This document shows, in pieces, positions 41,390-50,612 of a DNA stretch of 52,449 nt (position 1 is the first letter of the stretch; the number at the start of each line of letters is the position of its first letter). The translations under genes were made by a program, and so were the position numbers. The notes under the pieces were generated by a model. That model worked only from the letters and a program-made list of their open reading frames with translations. It did not search any database and had not been told where the DNA came from. The stretch spans positions 1 to 52,449 of the forward strand of contig CABQLY010000015.1 in assembly GCA_902465155.1 (NCBI GenBank), given 5' to 3'. This stretch comes from an uncultured Oscillospiraceae bacterium (GTDB lineage Bacteria > Bacillota > Clostridia > Oscillospirales > Acutalibacteraceae).

Positions 41390-42958
41390 ATGAAAACCAA
41401 AAAAATTGTTAATATTGTTAATTTTATTCGCGCGGAGGATTGGCGCTTTGACGCCAAAGAGCTTTATGAAACCTTTTTAAGCGAGCTGGAACTATGCAAA
41501 AAGTATTCCATGCCATACACCTTTTTAATGCTTTATGACGCCATGATCAAGCCGGAGTATTCCGAACCGCTTTTAAAAAATGCCGACCCTAATATGGAAA
41601 TTGGCTTGTGGTTGGAGCTTTCGAAAGAGGCGGTTGAAAGAGCGGGCCTTGAGTGGAAGGAAGAACGCAATTGGACCTGGCATGTAAATCCGGGTATGCT
41701 TTTGGGGTATGAGGTTGAGGATCGCAAAAAGATTATAGACGAGCTGATGAACCGGTTTCAAAGCATTTTTGGATGCTACCCCGAATCGGTTGGTTCGTGG
41801 ATCATTGATACCTTTTCTATAAACTACATGAAAGAAAAGTACCATATAAAATCTGTTTGCATTTGCAAGGAGCAGTACGGAACCGACGGTTACACCCTTT
41901 GGGGCGGATATTACAATCAAGGCTACTACCCCTCTAAAAAGAATATGTTTATTCCCGCTCAAACCAAAAGCGAGCAGGTTCAGGTGCCTATTTTTAGAAT
42001 GTTAGGGCCGGATCCTATTTATCAATATGACGCCGGGTTAGACAGCGAGTATAACAGGGGCAACATTCAGCACGAAGTTTTAACCATGGAGCCGACTTAC
42101 GGAAATTGCGGTGCAAATAAGAGCTGGGTTGAATGGTATTTAAAATCTAATTTTGGGGAGGAAGCTTTGACCTTTGCTTATACTCAGGTCGGTCAGGAAA
42201 ATTCGTTTTTATGGAAAAACTTTGGCGAAGGGCTAAAGATGCAAATGGAATTGATTTCGGCCGGCGTGAAAGAGGGAAAGTGGGAAGCTTTAACACTGAA
42301 AGATACCGGAAAATGGTTTTCTCAGCGTTATGACGCTACCCCGCCAACCGCTGTTACCGCTTTAACCGATTGGAAAAAGGAAAATAACCAGACTGTATGG
42401 TACAGCTGTAAAAATTATCGTTTAAATTTTCATAATGCCGGCGGAACCGTTGGCCTGCGGGATCTGTTTTTTTACAACGAGGAATATCCGGATCGTTACG
42501 CCAATACTCCTGCCCCCGGCGATGACGCCACGTTTGACGCTTTGCCGGTTGTAGACGGTTATTGCTGGGGCGGCAACGGGATTCGGTCGATTTTACGGTT
42601 TGTAAAAAAAGATACCGGAAAAACAGCCCTTGGAAAAATACACTCGGTTTCGGCCGAGGGTGAAAACACCTTAAAAATTCAATTTGAGCTTGACGGAATA
42701 AAAGCCTTATGCACCTGCTGCGAGGACTTTGTTGAGCTTGAGTTTTCCGAGGCTCTTTTCGACCTGCTTTTAGAATACAATGATTTAAAAAACACAAAAA
42801 TAAAAGAAATTGCAAACAACCGCGTTGTTTACGAGCACGAGGCCTTTTCTTACGGAATAGAGGTTACGGGCAAAGCAGTGGGGGAGAAAAACGGTTTTAA
42901 ACTGTTGCCGCAGGGCAAAGCGTTTGCAATAAAGCCTTTTGTTTTTAAAAAGCAATAA
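41390..42958 (+). CDS. DUF3863-like putative carbohydrate-active protein
   Basis: The 522-residue protein has no signal peptide. Its N-terminal ~300 residues look like a NodB/GH57-type barrel: NIVNFIRAEDWR, TFLMLYDAMIKPEYSE, NMEIGLWLELS, FGCYPESVGSWIIDTFS and GTDGYTLWGGYYNQGYYPS. This matches, from memory, the DUF3863/DUF3864 pair found in bacterial glycan loci. The C-terminal part (about 310-522) is beta-rich. It follows the rhamnosidase-like gene by 84 bases and shares its A/T-leaning codon use, so they form a probable two-gene unit. Activity is unknown. Confidence 0.65.
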   Translation: MKTKKIVNIVNFIRAEDWRFDAKELYETFLSELELCKKYSMPYTFLMLYDAMIKPEYSEPLLKNADPNMEIGLWLELSKEAVERAGLEWKEERNWTWHVNPGMLLGYEVEDRKKIIDELMNRFQSIFGCYPESVGSWIIDTFSINYMKEKYHIKSVCICKEQYGTDGYTLWGGYYNQGYYPSKKNMFIPAQTKSEQVQVPIFRMLGPDPIYQYDAGLDSEYNRGNIQHEVLTMEPTYGNCGANKSWVEWYLKSNFGEEALTFAYTQVGQENSFLWKNFGEGLKMQMELISAGVKEGKWEALTLKDTGKWFSQRYDATPPTAVTALTDWKKENNQTVWYSCKNYRLNFHNAGGTVGLRDLFFYNEEYPDRYANTPAPGDDATFDALPVVDGYCWGGNGIRSILRFVKKDTGKTALGKIHSVSAEGENTLKIQFELDGIKALCTCCEDFVELEFSEALFDLLLEYNDLKNTKIKEIANNRVVYEHEAFSYGIEVTGKAVGEKNGFKLLPQGKAFAIKPFVFKKQ

Positions 42959-43329
42959 TTGTTGGCGCTGTTAAAAACGGTTGCAGCGCAAAAAAATTTC
43001 GCTTAGCGGCGCAAAACAACTATTTTTGCAAACCGCTTGCCCCTTTGGCCTTGGCTGTTCGGGCAAAAAATTATAATGGCAGTTTCGGCAAGATGTTTTG
43101 GGAAACCCATGATCTTTGCCGTAACAATAAAATAAATGATTGTTGTTGCATTTCGGGCTCTTAGGCAAGTAGAAATAAACCCAAACCTGTTTGTCGGGGC
43201 TTTCATGAAAAATCGTTCTTTTTAAAAAAAGTTGCGTTTTGCAGTAGAGCCGTGACGCCGAAAGGGCCGCGGGGTGTTCAACCGTCGTTTAATTTTAAAT
43301 GCAAAAAATTATATCGGGAGGTATATTTT
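42959..43329. other. Non-coding gap before the large surface-protein gene
   Basis: This 371-base gap contains no gene I can support. ATCGTTCTTTTT at 43212-43223 weakly resembles the ATCGTAAT boxes. The ribosome site GGGAGGT is at 43316-43322. No confident promoter or terminator was found. Confidence 0.4.
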
Positions 43330-46300
43330 ATGAAAAAAATGGTTTCGGTATTGCTGGCCGTAACGCTGGTGCTTAGCAGCATTGCGGTAAGCCTTACAGC
43401 CTTTACCTTGGCCGCTCCGGCCGAGGCAAACGGCGCCGACCCCAACCTGGCTAAGGATTACACCCATGCAAACGGTGCCGTTAGCTGGGATGACGCTGCC
43501 GGCGCTTGGGGCGACAGCAATATTGACAGTAAAACCAACAGTGTTTACGGCGGGTACTCTTGGCGCTTTGGCGTGCCGGACAGCACCGGGCACATTACCG
43601 TAAACGCCACCGCGTTAGAGGCCGACACCACCTACTATTTTTCCTACCTTTACAGTAAGGATTATAAAGTTGTGTTTGAAGGGGTGCAGGCGGCCGACGG
43701 TACAACCGTTTTGGCCGGTTACACCGAAAACGGCGGCACTGTTACATATCCGGCCGGCGTTTACGAGGGCGGCATTGCACACGGCGACCGCTCTTACCGC
43801 GTTGGCTTTACCTTTAAAACCACCACCGCCGGTAATTACAAAATTTTACTAAAGGCAGGTAAAACCTGGCAAAGCCAAAACCAAAATTGGGAGTGCACGC
43901 AGCTTTCCGACTTAGTATTGGTAAAGCAGGCGGCCGAAAACCTGCTGCAGGACGCTAAAACAGGCAGCGGTATTTCGTTCGCCGAGGGCATGGGCTTAGA
44001 AAGTCAAGATACCCCCGCATACGCTCTGTACGGCGGCAGCTCCTGGCGGTTTAACCCCAGTGTAGACAGCGAACTGCCCATTACCGTAAAGGCCACCTTA
44101 AAGGGGAACCATATTTACCGCTTTGCCTATGTATATTCTAACGATTACAAAGTGCAAATGAAAACCGACAAGCCGGTAGCCGACCCGGACGGCAGCCCTG
44201 CCATTGGGGTAAGCTACGATTCTCAAACCTCGCCGGTGGCCGTTTCGGGCGGCCGCAACGCCCGCTTGGTAAGCGTGCAGTTTACAACCGGCAAGGCGGG
44301 GGAATACACCCTAAACCTTTGCACAAAAAAAGAGTGGAAAAATAATTCCGATAATTGGGATTTTTCTACCCTTTCCGACCTTTGCCTGCAGGATTTGGGA
44401 CTAAGCGAAAACCTGATTGCCGACTACACCATGGGCGCCGGCAACATTACCTTTGAAAGCAGCAAAGGCATTTGGGATATTGACAAATACGGCGGGGAAT
44501 ACAGCGGTTATTGGTGGAAGTTCCCGTACATTAACCAAAACACCGGCTTTGCCTTTAACATTCACCTAAATGCGGCCGATTTAACCCCCAACGCTTATTA
44601 CAGCTTTGGGTACACCTGCGGCGCGCAGCTTTACACCGCGCTGAATACCGAAAAAACAACCGGCTTTACGGTTGTGCGCAACAGCACCGGCAGCAAAAAC
44701 AGCACTGCGGTGTTAAAAACCGGCAATTCGGTTGAAAACTGCGTAATTACCTTAAAGTACAGCGGCGAGGCCTACGAGGGCGCTTCGGGCGACGAATGGG
44801 CCGCGGCAGTAATTGCCGGGTTAAACCTAACCCGTTTAAAGGGTAATGTTACCTTAGGCGTTACCGCGCAGGGCGGCGGCGTTGCAAGCATTAGCAAAAC
44901 CACCGCCACGGTTGGGGAAAAGGTTACCCTAACCGCTGTGCCAAACCGGTTAGAAAGCTTTATGGGCTGGTACAACGCCAGCGGCGATTTATTAAGCAAC
45001 GAGGCCGTTTTTGAGCTTGAGGCAGCCGAGAATTTAAACGCCGTAGCGCGATTCACAACGCTTAACGCTGCTGCCGAATACTCTAAAGCAAACGGCGCAG
45101 TAAGTTTTAGCAGCAACGCAACGGTGTTAGAGGCCGACAAAAACGCCGGCTACTACAATCACAGCCTTTCCTGGAAATTAGGGTTAAACGGCACAACTGC
45201 CGCCAGCCCGGCCGAGCTTACCGTTAAGGCCGGCAAGTTAGCCGGCAGCTCGCTGTACGAATTTTCGTTTGTTTATTCGGGCGGCTACGCGGCGCGTCCA
45301 CTAACGGTAAAAGGGCCAAACGGCAACCCGGTAGACCTTACCACCGATGTAAAAAACACGGTTTTAGAAGGGGATAAGCACCTGGTTAGCCTGCGGTTTA
45401 TTACCGCTGCCGACGGGGATTACACCGTTACGCTTGGCGCTTGCGGCGATTGGCTAAACCCCGAAAACAACAAGGTAGATTCCTTTATTCAATTCTCCGA
45501 CTTAGGGCTGTTAAAAATTAAAACCATTTTGCCGGATGGCAGCAACTTAGCCGCCGGCTACACCAGTGAAAACGGCGCCGTTACCTGGACCGAAAACGCC
45601 GGGCTTTGGTATAAGGACGATAAATCGCAGTCGCTTTACGGCGGCTACGCTTGGGGCTTTGGTATTCCCGAAACCTCGGCCGCTAAAAACCCGGCCTATG
45701 TTACCATTCGGGCTACCGGGTTAGATGCAAACAGCAATTACAGCTTTAGCTATTATTATTCTGAGGACTATGTAATTTACCTAAGCGAAATTAAAGCGGC
45801 CAACGGCACCGCCGTTACCGACATTACCACCCCGCTGGTAACCGGCACGAGCGACTACGCTACCGCCCGCAAGGTGACCTTTGACTTTAAAACCGGGGAA
45901 GAGGGCGATTATTTAATTGTTCTTAAAATGGGCAAGGGCTGGAACAATACGCCCAATAACTGGAGCAAAACTGTTCTTTCAGATTTAAGCCTTGTAAAGC
46001 AGCAACGAAAAACGGTTTACACCAATTTAGCCGCCTATTACACCAACGCGGCCGGCAATATTGGTTGGAACAACTTTATTGGCTCGGTGAAAAGCAGTGA
46101 AGCTACCGGCGTTTTGGGCTACAGCGGCTACAGTTGGAGCTTTGGCTTAGAGCCCAGTGAGGATGCACACGAAATAGAGCAAGTAAATGCCAGCCAAAAG
46201 ATGGGCCTAATTAGCGTTAAATTGGGCTATTTGCAGGCAAATACTACCTACGATTTTTCTTACAAATACGGTAAGGATTACTTAATTAAGCTGCTGCCGA

Positions 46301-48801
46301 GCGGAAAAATAACAGATCCGTCCGGCAAGGCAATTGCCTACCAAACGCCAACCGATGTAACCTACGCAAAGGGCGACCGTACGCACAAGGTTTCTACCAG
46401 CTTTACCACTAAAGGGGCCGGGGAATATACCGTAGTGCTGCAAACCTGTAAGGGTGCCGGTTACCGCAATACCCCAAATAATTGGGATGCGGTTTTGTTT
46501 GGCGATATTCGGCTGAGCTATCACGCCGATAAAACCGTTACCGGCAAGGTGCTGGCCGACGCCGGCGGCTCGGCCTCAATGGATTACGAGGAAGAAACCA
46601 TGCCGCAGGGCACCACCGTTACCGCAACGGCAACGGCCGGAGTTGGCAACAGCTTTGTTGGCTGGTACAACCAAAGCGGCCAAGTGGTTTCTACCCAAAC
46701 GCCCTACACCTTTACCGCAAACGAGGACTTTGTACTAACCGCTAAATTTACCGGCGATAATATTGCCGATTGGAATTTGTTTGCCGCAAACGGCATGGAC
46801 GGTACTTTTGAGGAGGGCACTGTTCCCGGTTGGTACGCCATAGATTTTTGGGAGGGCAACGACACCTCCTGGTGCTCTTTCCAGCGCACAACCGAGCTGG
46901 CGTTTGAGGGGAACTATTCCCTGCGTCTGCAGGCCAATCACCAGGCCGTTTACCTGCCGCTGGAAAACCTAAAGCCGAATACCGAGTATCAGCTTTCGTT
47001 TTACATTAACTGCCCGGGGAACGACGAGCAAACCAAGGTGCAATCGGTTAGAATGTTAATGGATAAAGTACAGGTTTATGCCAGTAGCTTAAACTGGATT
47101 AAGAGCGGCACCGGCTGGCACAAGTTTAGCTATAGTTTTAACTCCGGCTCGGCCGAAAACATTTTAATGCAGCTGCATATGCAAGGCTACGAGGGCAACG
47201 ACCTAATGTTTTTAGATAACCTTAGCCTGGTACAGTGCAACCCGCAAACCAGCACCCAAGGCGCCTGGTACGGCAACGCCGTTAAAGGCCAAAACGGCTA
47301 CACCTTTGAAAACACCGGCGACCGGTTACATCAGGTATTTTCGGTAGACCCGCAATCCTCTTACACCGTAAGCTTTAAGGCCAAGGGCAATTTGTTTACC
47401 GGTGCCAGCGAGGTTGGTGTTTACGAGCCAAACTTAAACAGCCTGCTAAGCTCGCAAAGCACGGTAACAACCAACGCTAACGGCTTTAAAGAATACACCT
47501 TTAATTTTTACACCTCTACCCGCAGGGCAGTAAAGCTGTTCTTCCAGTCGCTCAACGGCGCAGCCGAGGTGCAAAATATTCAGCTTACCAAAAACAATAA
47601 CCGGGCCGGATCGGTTATTGAAAAGGTAGATTTTGAAACCGACCGCTTTGCCTTACGGCACGCCGATCAATCTGTTTTCAGCATTTACACGGCGGTCAAC
47701 GGTAATGACGCAAATGTACACTCCGGCTCAAAATCGCTGTACTTTAATTACAGTACCGCACAGGCCAACCGCACCTATTTGTTTGATGAAGCTTATTTAA
47801 GCCAGCAGGTTGAAATTGGTATGTCTTACCGGTTAAAAATTTGGTATAAAATAAGCAACGGCGCCGCAGGCGGAAAAATTAAGCTGGCGCCCGAATACCG
47901 CGGGTACGGCTCCGAAGGCGTTGGCGTTTTGCACGGAGCAGAAAATAACGGGTGGAACGAACTGGTATTTACCTTTACCAGCAAAACCTTTACCGCCCTT
48001 AAAACAACCATTGAAACCGTTTTAAACAGCACCAAAGGCAGCTTTTATATTGATGATATTGAGCTAACGGTAATGCGCCCGCTGGTAACAGACCAAAACC
48101 CCGAGGGCAAGTACGCCGCTTTGGTTTACAACTACATTGAAAACGGGAATTTTGAGGACGCCCTAACAGCGAACGATTGGGGCACGCTGCCGGCAGGCTT
48201 TACGGTTAAAACCGGCAACGCCGCCGCGGGCAAAAAATACCTGCACGCGCAAAACGGCGCATTTTATGTGGTACCTGTTAAGGTGCGCGCCGGGCAAGAG
48301 TACATTTTTGCCGCCAGCGTGCGCGGCGGGGCAAACAGCTTCATTGGCATTTCGGCAACGCCGGACGGCCAAACCCTGTACGCCACCGCAAACGACACTC
48401 CGGCCTCGTACCTTTCGGGCGGCAGCGAAAGCTGGCAGCGCAAGGCCTTTAGCTTTAGCAGCGAGGAAAACGGTATGTTCTACCTTGTCATAAAAGGGGC
48501 TGCCGGCGGGCTGGAGGTTGATAACATTATGCTTTATCAGGTCGCCTACGGCTTAAAAGCTGACCCGAACGATTACAGCACCTTTGTACCGTACGATTAC
48601 GAAAAAACAACCGGCTCTACCGTAATTTTAAACGGGGGCTTAGGCCTGCAGCCAACGGCAGCCGGCAACGGCACTGCCAGCAGTGAAACACCCAGCACCG
48701 GCGACGCCGGCCTGCCCTTAGCGGTTATTTTGCTTGGGGTGGCAGCCTTGGGTACCGCAGCCTTTTGCCTTACCGGCAAAAAAACAAAACAGGGGGAATA
48801 A
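43330..48801 (+). CDS. Large cell-surface repeat protein with sorting-type tail
   Basis: The 1823-residue protein starts at ATG 43330 after GGGAGGT. A signal peptide runs to about residue 35 (ends APAEA). Six copies of the same repeat as in the two upstream secreted proteins start near residues 39, 204, 361, 579, 739 and 899. Two InlB B-repeat-like domains lie near 505-580 (GWYNASGD) and 1065-1137 (GWYNQSGQ). Three CBM4/9-like jelly-roll regions follow (about 1140-1300, 1430-1580 and 1600-1760). The tail has TPSTGD at 1787-1792, a hydrophobic span and KKTKQGE, which is a sortase-type anchor with a non-LPXTG pentapeptide. No catalytic module is seen. A glycan-binding adhesin or scaffold is the likely role. 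Confidence 0.82.
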   Translation: MKKMVSVLLAVTLVLSSIAVSLTAFTLAAPAEANGADPNLAKDYTHANGAVSWDDAAGAWGDSNIDSKTNSVYGGYSWRFGVPDSTGHITVNATALEADTTYYFSYLYSKDYKVVFEGVQAADGTTVLAGYTENGGTVTYPAGVYEGGIAHGDRSYRVGFTFKTTTAGNYKILLKAGKTWQSQNQNWECTQLSDLVLVKQAAENLLQDAKTGSGISFAEGMGLESQDTPAYALYGGSSWRFNPSVDSELPITVKATLKGNHIYRFAYVYSNDYKVQMKTDKPVADPDGSPAIGVSYDSQTSPVAVSGGRNARLVSVQFTTGKAGEYTLNLCTKKEWKNNSDNWDFSTLSDLCLQDLGLSENLIADYTMGAGNITFESSKGIWDIDKYGGEYSGYWWKFPYINQNTGFAFNIHLNAADLTPNAYYSFGYTCGAQLYTALNTEKTTGFTVVRNSTGSKNSTAVLKTGNSVENCVITLKYSGEAYEGASGDEWAAAVIAGLNLTRLKGNVTLGVTAQGGGVASISKTTATVGEKVTLTAVPNRLESFMGWYNASGDLLSNEAVFELEAAENLNAVARFTTLNAAAEYSKANGAVSFSSNATVLEADKNAGYYNHSLSWKLGLNGTTAASPAELTVKAGKLAGSSLYEFSFVYSGGYAARPLTVKGPNGNPVDLTTDVKNTVLEGDKHLVSLRFITAADGDYTVTLGACGDWLNPENNKVDSFIQFSDLGLLKIKTILPDGSNLAAGYTSENGAVTWTENAGLWYKDDKSQSLYGGYAWGFGIPETSAAKNPAYVTIRATGLDANSNYSFSYYYSEDYVIYLSEIKAANGTAVTDITTPLVTGTSDYATARKVTFDFKTGEEGDYLIVLKMGKGWNNTPNNWSKTVLSDLSLVKQQRKTVYTNLAAYYTNAAGNIGWNNFIGSVKSSEATGVLGYSGYSWSFGLEPSEDAHEIEQVNASQKMGLISVKLGYLQANTTYDFSYKYGKDYLIKLLPSGKITDPSGKAIAYQTPTDVTYAKGDRTHKVSTSFTTKGAGEYTVVLQTCKGAGYRNTPNNWDAVLFGDIRLSYHADKTVTGKVLADAGGSASMDYEEETMPQGTTVTATATAGVGNSFVGWYNQSGQVVSTQTPYTFTANEDFVLTAKFTGDNIADWNLFAANGMDGTFEEGTVPGWYAIDFWEGNDTSWCSFQRTTELAFEGNYSLRLQANHQAVYLPLENLKPNTEYQLSFYINCPGNDEQTKVQSVRMLMDKVQVYASSLNWIKSGTGWHKFSYSFNSGSAENILMQLHMQGYEGNDLMFLDNLSLVQCNPQTSTQGAWYGNAVKGQNGYTFENTGDRLHQVFSVDPQSSYTVSFKAKGNLFTGASEVGVYEPNLNSLLSSQSTVTTNANGFKEYTFNFYTSTRRAVKLFFQSLNGAAEVQNIQLTKNNNRAGSVIEKVDFETDRFALRHADQSVFSIYTAVNGNDANVHSGSKSLYFNYSTAQANRTYLFDEAYLSQQVEIGMSYRLKIWYKISNGAAGGKIKLAPEYRGYGSEGVGVLHGAENNGWNELVFTFTSKTFTALKTTIETVLNSTKGSFYIDDIELTVMRPLVTDQNPEGKYAALVYNYIENGNFEDALTANDWGTLPAGFTVKTGNAAAGKKYLHAQNGAFYVVPVKVRAGQEYIFAASVRGGANSFIGISATPDGQTLYATANDTPASYLSGGSESWQRKAFSFSSEENGMFYLVIKGAAGGLEVDNIMLYQVAYGLKADPNDYSTFVPYDYEKTTGSTVILNGGLGLQPTAAGNGTASSETPSTGDAGLPLAVILLGVAALGTAAFCLTGKKTKQGE

Positions 48802-48803
48802 AT

Positions 48804-50531
48804 ATGAAAAAAATAATTTGCGTTTTACTTTGTCTTGCAATGGCTCTTACCTGTTTTGCCGGCTGTTCTTCAAAAAATTCAGCTAAGAAAAAGAAAAAGA
48901 ATACCAAAAAACCTACCTCCAGCTCGGCCAGCGTTTCGTCGGATGATACCTCCTCCGACAACATTGTTTCGGACGATGACAGCTCCACCGAGGAGCCCGG
49001 CACGCTGGACCCGGAGGCACCCATTGACAACGAAACAGAGTATTTGCAGCTTTCGGTTTTAAACGGGCAAACCCCTATTACTAAAAACTACCGGGGCCAC
49101 AGCGCAACCATTTACCACGCCTTTGGTTTTATGGAGGATGAATCCAGCGGCCGCGTTTACACCGAAAAAATGCGTAACGACGAGCTGAAAAAGCTAACGA
49201 ATTTTGGTATTCGCTACGCCCGTACCCGCTACCCCAGCGATTGGACCTGGGATGTAAACAAGGGCTGGGATTTTAGCGCAAAACGGTTTGGCTACTTTTG
49301 CAATTACGCCAAAGCCTTACAGCAGCGCGGCGTTCAGGTAATACTGCAGGCCGGCTGGCACTTAGGCGCCATTACCGAGATTGAGGATTGCAGCATTGGC
49401 GAGGTTGAATACCTAAAAGGTCGCGGGGCCGACCGCTACGCCGAAAGCTACGGATTTGACTTTTCCGGTAAATCGGCCGAGGAGCAGCGCATGATCAAGG
49501 GCGCCCGCCGTTACGGCTACTGGCTTGGCCAAACCCTGCTGCAGCTGCGCAGCCGCGGCATTCACAATGTAAGCTACATTTCTTACTTTGTTGAGCCCTC
49601 GAACTTCTACTCCGGTCACCCGGCCGGCAACTCTAACAAAGAGTATGTGTTAATTTGCCGCGCCATTCGCAATAAGCTGGGCGAAATGGGGTTAGAAAGC
49701 AGCGTAAAGCATGTTGGCCCCAACGAGGTTAGCCAAACGGGGGATGAGCTGCTGCAATATGTTTTAAAGCACGACCCCGAATTGTTTGACATTTACACCG
49801 CGCACTTTTACCCCGAGGCACCCTCGGTTTCCAGCGATGTATACGCCGATATTCTTACCCCCGGCTACCAGTCTTACATTAATCACATGAAAAACGCCGG
49901 CCTTTGGGGCAAAAAAGAATTTTGGATTGACGAAATTAATGTAAAAGCCGGCGATTACCCGTGCCAGTCAGATTTTGCTTGGGGCGGCCTGCAAAATGCT
50001 GCCTGCGGCATTGTAGGGCAGCAGCTTGGCATGAACAATATGCTGTATTGGCAGCTGTTTGACCAGCTTTGGACCGACAACACCAGCGACGGCGGCGAGT
50101 GGAAAAACGGTATTCACATTACCGGCATTGTGCCCTCGTTGTTTGAGGGCGCAACCCCGCGAGGGCAGTACTACACCTTTGGCCCGTTTGTAAAGTACAA
50201 CGGCTACCAAAACGGTACGGTTTACAAAACGAATAACGATGAGCTAATGGAAAACCTGGAGGGCGTTTACCTTGGCGCCGCCCAGTTAGAGGACGGCAAG
50301 TGGACCATTTCAATTGTAAATACCGGCAGTGAAGCCCGCCCGGTAGAAATTAATTTTGAAAAGGCCTTAAACCAAACGCTTTACCGCCACCGCCAAGCGG
50401 CAAGCAGCGTGAAAGCAACGCCGGATGCCCGCCTGGCTCAGGCCGACGCCACTTACCTGCAGGTTAAGGGCAAGCTGCGCGATGTTATTCCGGCCGGCTC
50501 CCTTGTTATTTACACCGGTGTAAAGGGGTAA
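48804..50531 (+). CDS. Lipoprotein GH-A-like glycosidase
   Basis: The 575-residue protein starts two bases after the previous stop, with AGGGGG overlapping that stop, so translation is probably coupled. It has a lipoprotein signal (lipobox CFAGC, Cys at about residue 22), a Lys- then Ser/Asp-rich linker to about residue 62, and the same glycosidase module as the 1088-residue protein. Probable catalytic residues are Glu264 in YFVEPSNFY and Glu377 in FWIDEINV, with identical spacing (113) in both proteins. It should act on the outer face of the membrane next to the binding protein encoded downstream. Substrate unknown. Confidence 0.87.
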   Translation: MKKIICVLLCLAMALTCFAGCSSKNSAKKKKKNTKKPTSSSASVSSDDTSSDNIVSDDDSSTEEPGTLDPEAPIDNETEYLQLSVLNGQTPITKNYRGHSATIYHAFGFMEDESSGRVYTEKMRNDELKKLTNFGIRYARTRYPSDWTWDVNKGWDFSAKRFGYFCNYAKALQQRGVQVILQAGWHLGAITEIEDCSIGEVEYLKGRGADRYAESYGFDFSGKSAEEQRMIKGARRYGYWLGQTLLQLRSRGIHNVSYISYFVEPSNFYSGHPAGNSNKEYVLICRAIRNKLGEMGLESSVKHVGPNEVSQTGDELLQYVLKHDPELFDIYTAHFYPEAPSVSSDVYADILTPGYQSYINHMKNAGLWGKKEFWIDEINVKAGDYPCQSDFAWGGLQNAACGIVGQQLGMNNMLYWQLFDQLWTDNTSDGGEWKNGIHITGIVPSLFEGATPRGQYYTFGPFVKYNGYQNGTVYKTNNDELMENLEGVYLGAAQLEDGKWTISIVNTGSEARPVEINFEKALNQTLYRHRQAASSVKATPDARLAQADATYLQVKGKLRDVIPAGSLVIYTGVKG

Positions 50532-50612
50532 CCCCCCTTTGCACCAAAAGGCTACAAATTTTTAATGGAGGTATGCTAAATGAAAAAAATGTTTTCTTTT
50601 AAACGCGGCGCC
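48988..50612 (+). repeat. Long direct repeat, copy B (glycosidase module and SBP start)
   Basis: This is the partner of the segment at 35565-37190, in the same orientation and 13,423 bases away. Copy B keeps an intact downstream binding-protein gene, so it is likely the ancestral arrangement. Confidence 0.9.

Noticed and set aside
33842..48801. Cellulosome-type dockerin or cohesin modules in the large secreted proteins
   Set aside because: No duplicated calcium-binding DxNxDG segments or cohesin-like ends were seen.
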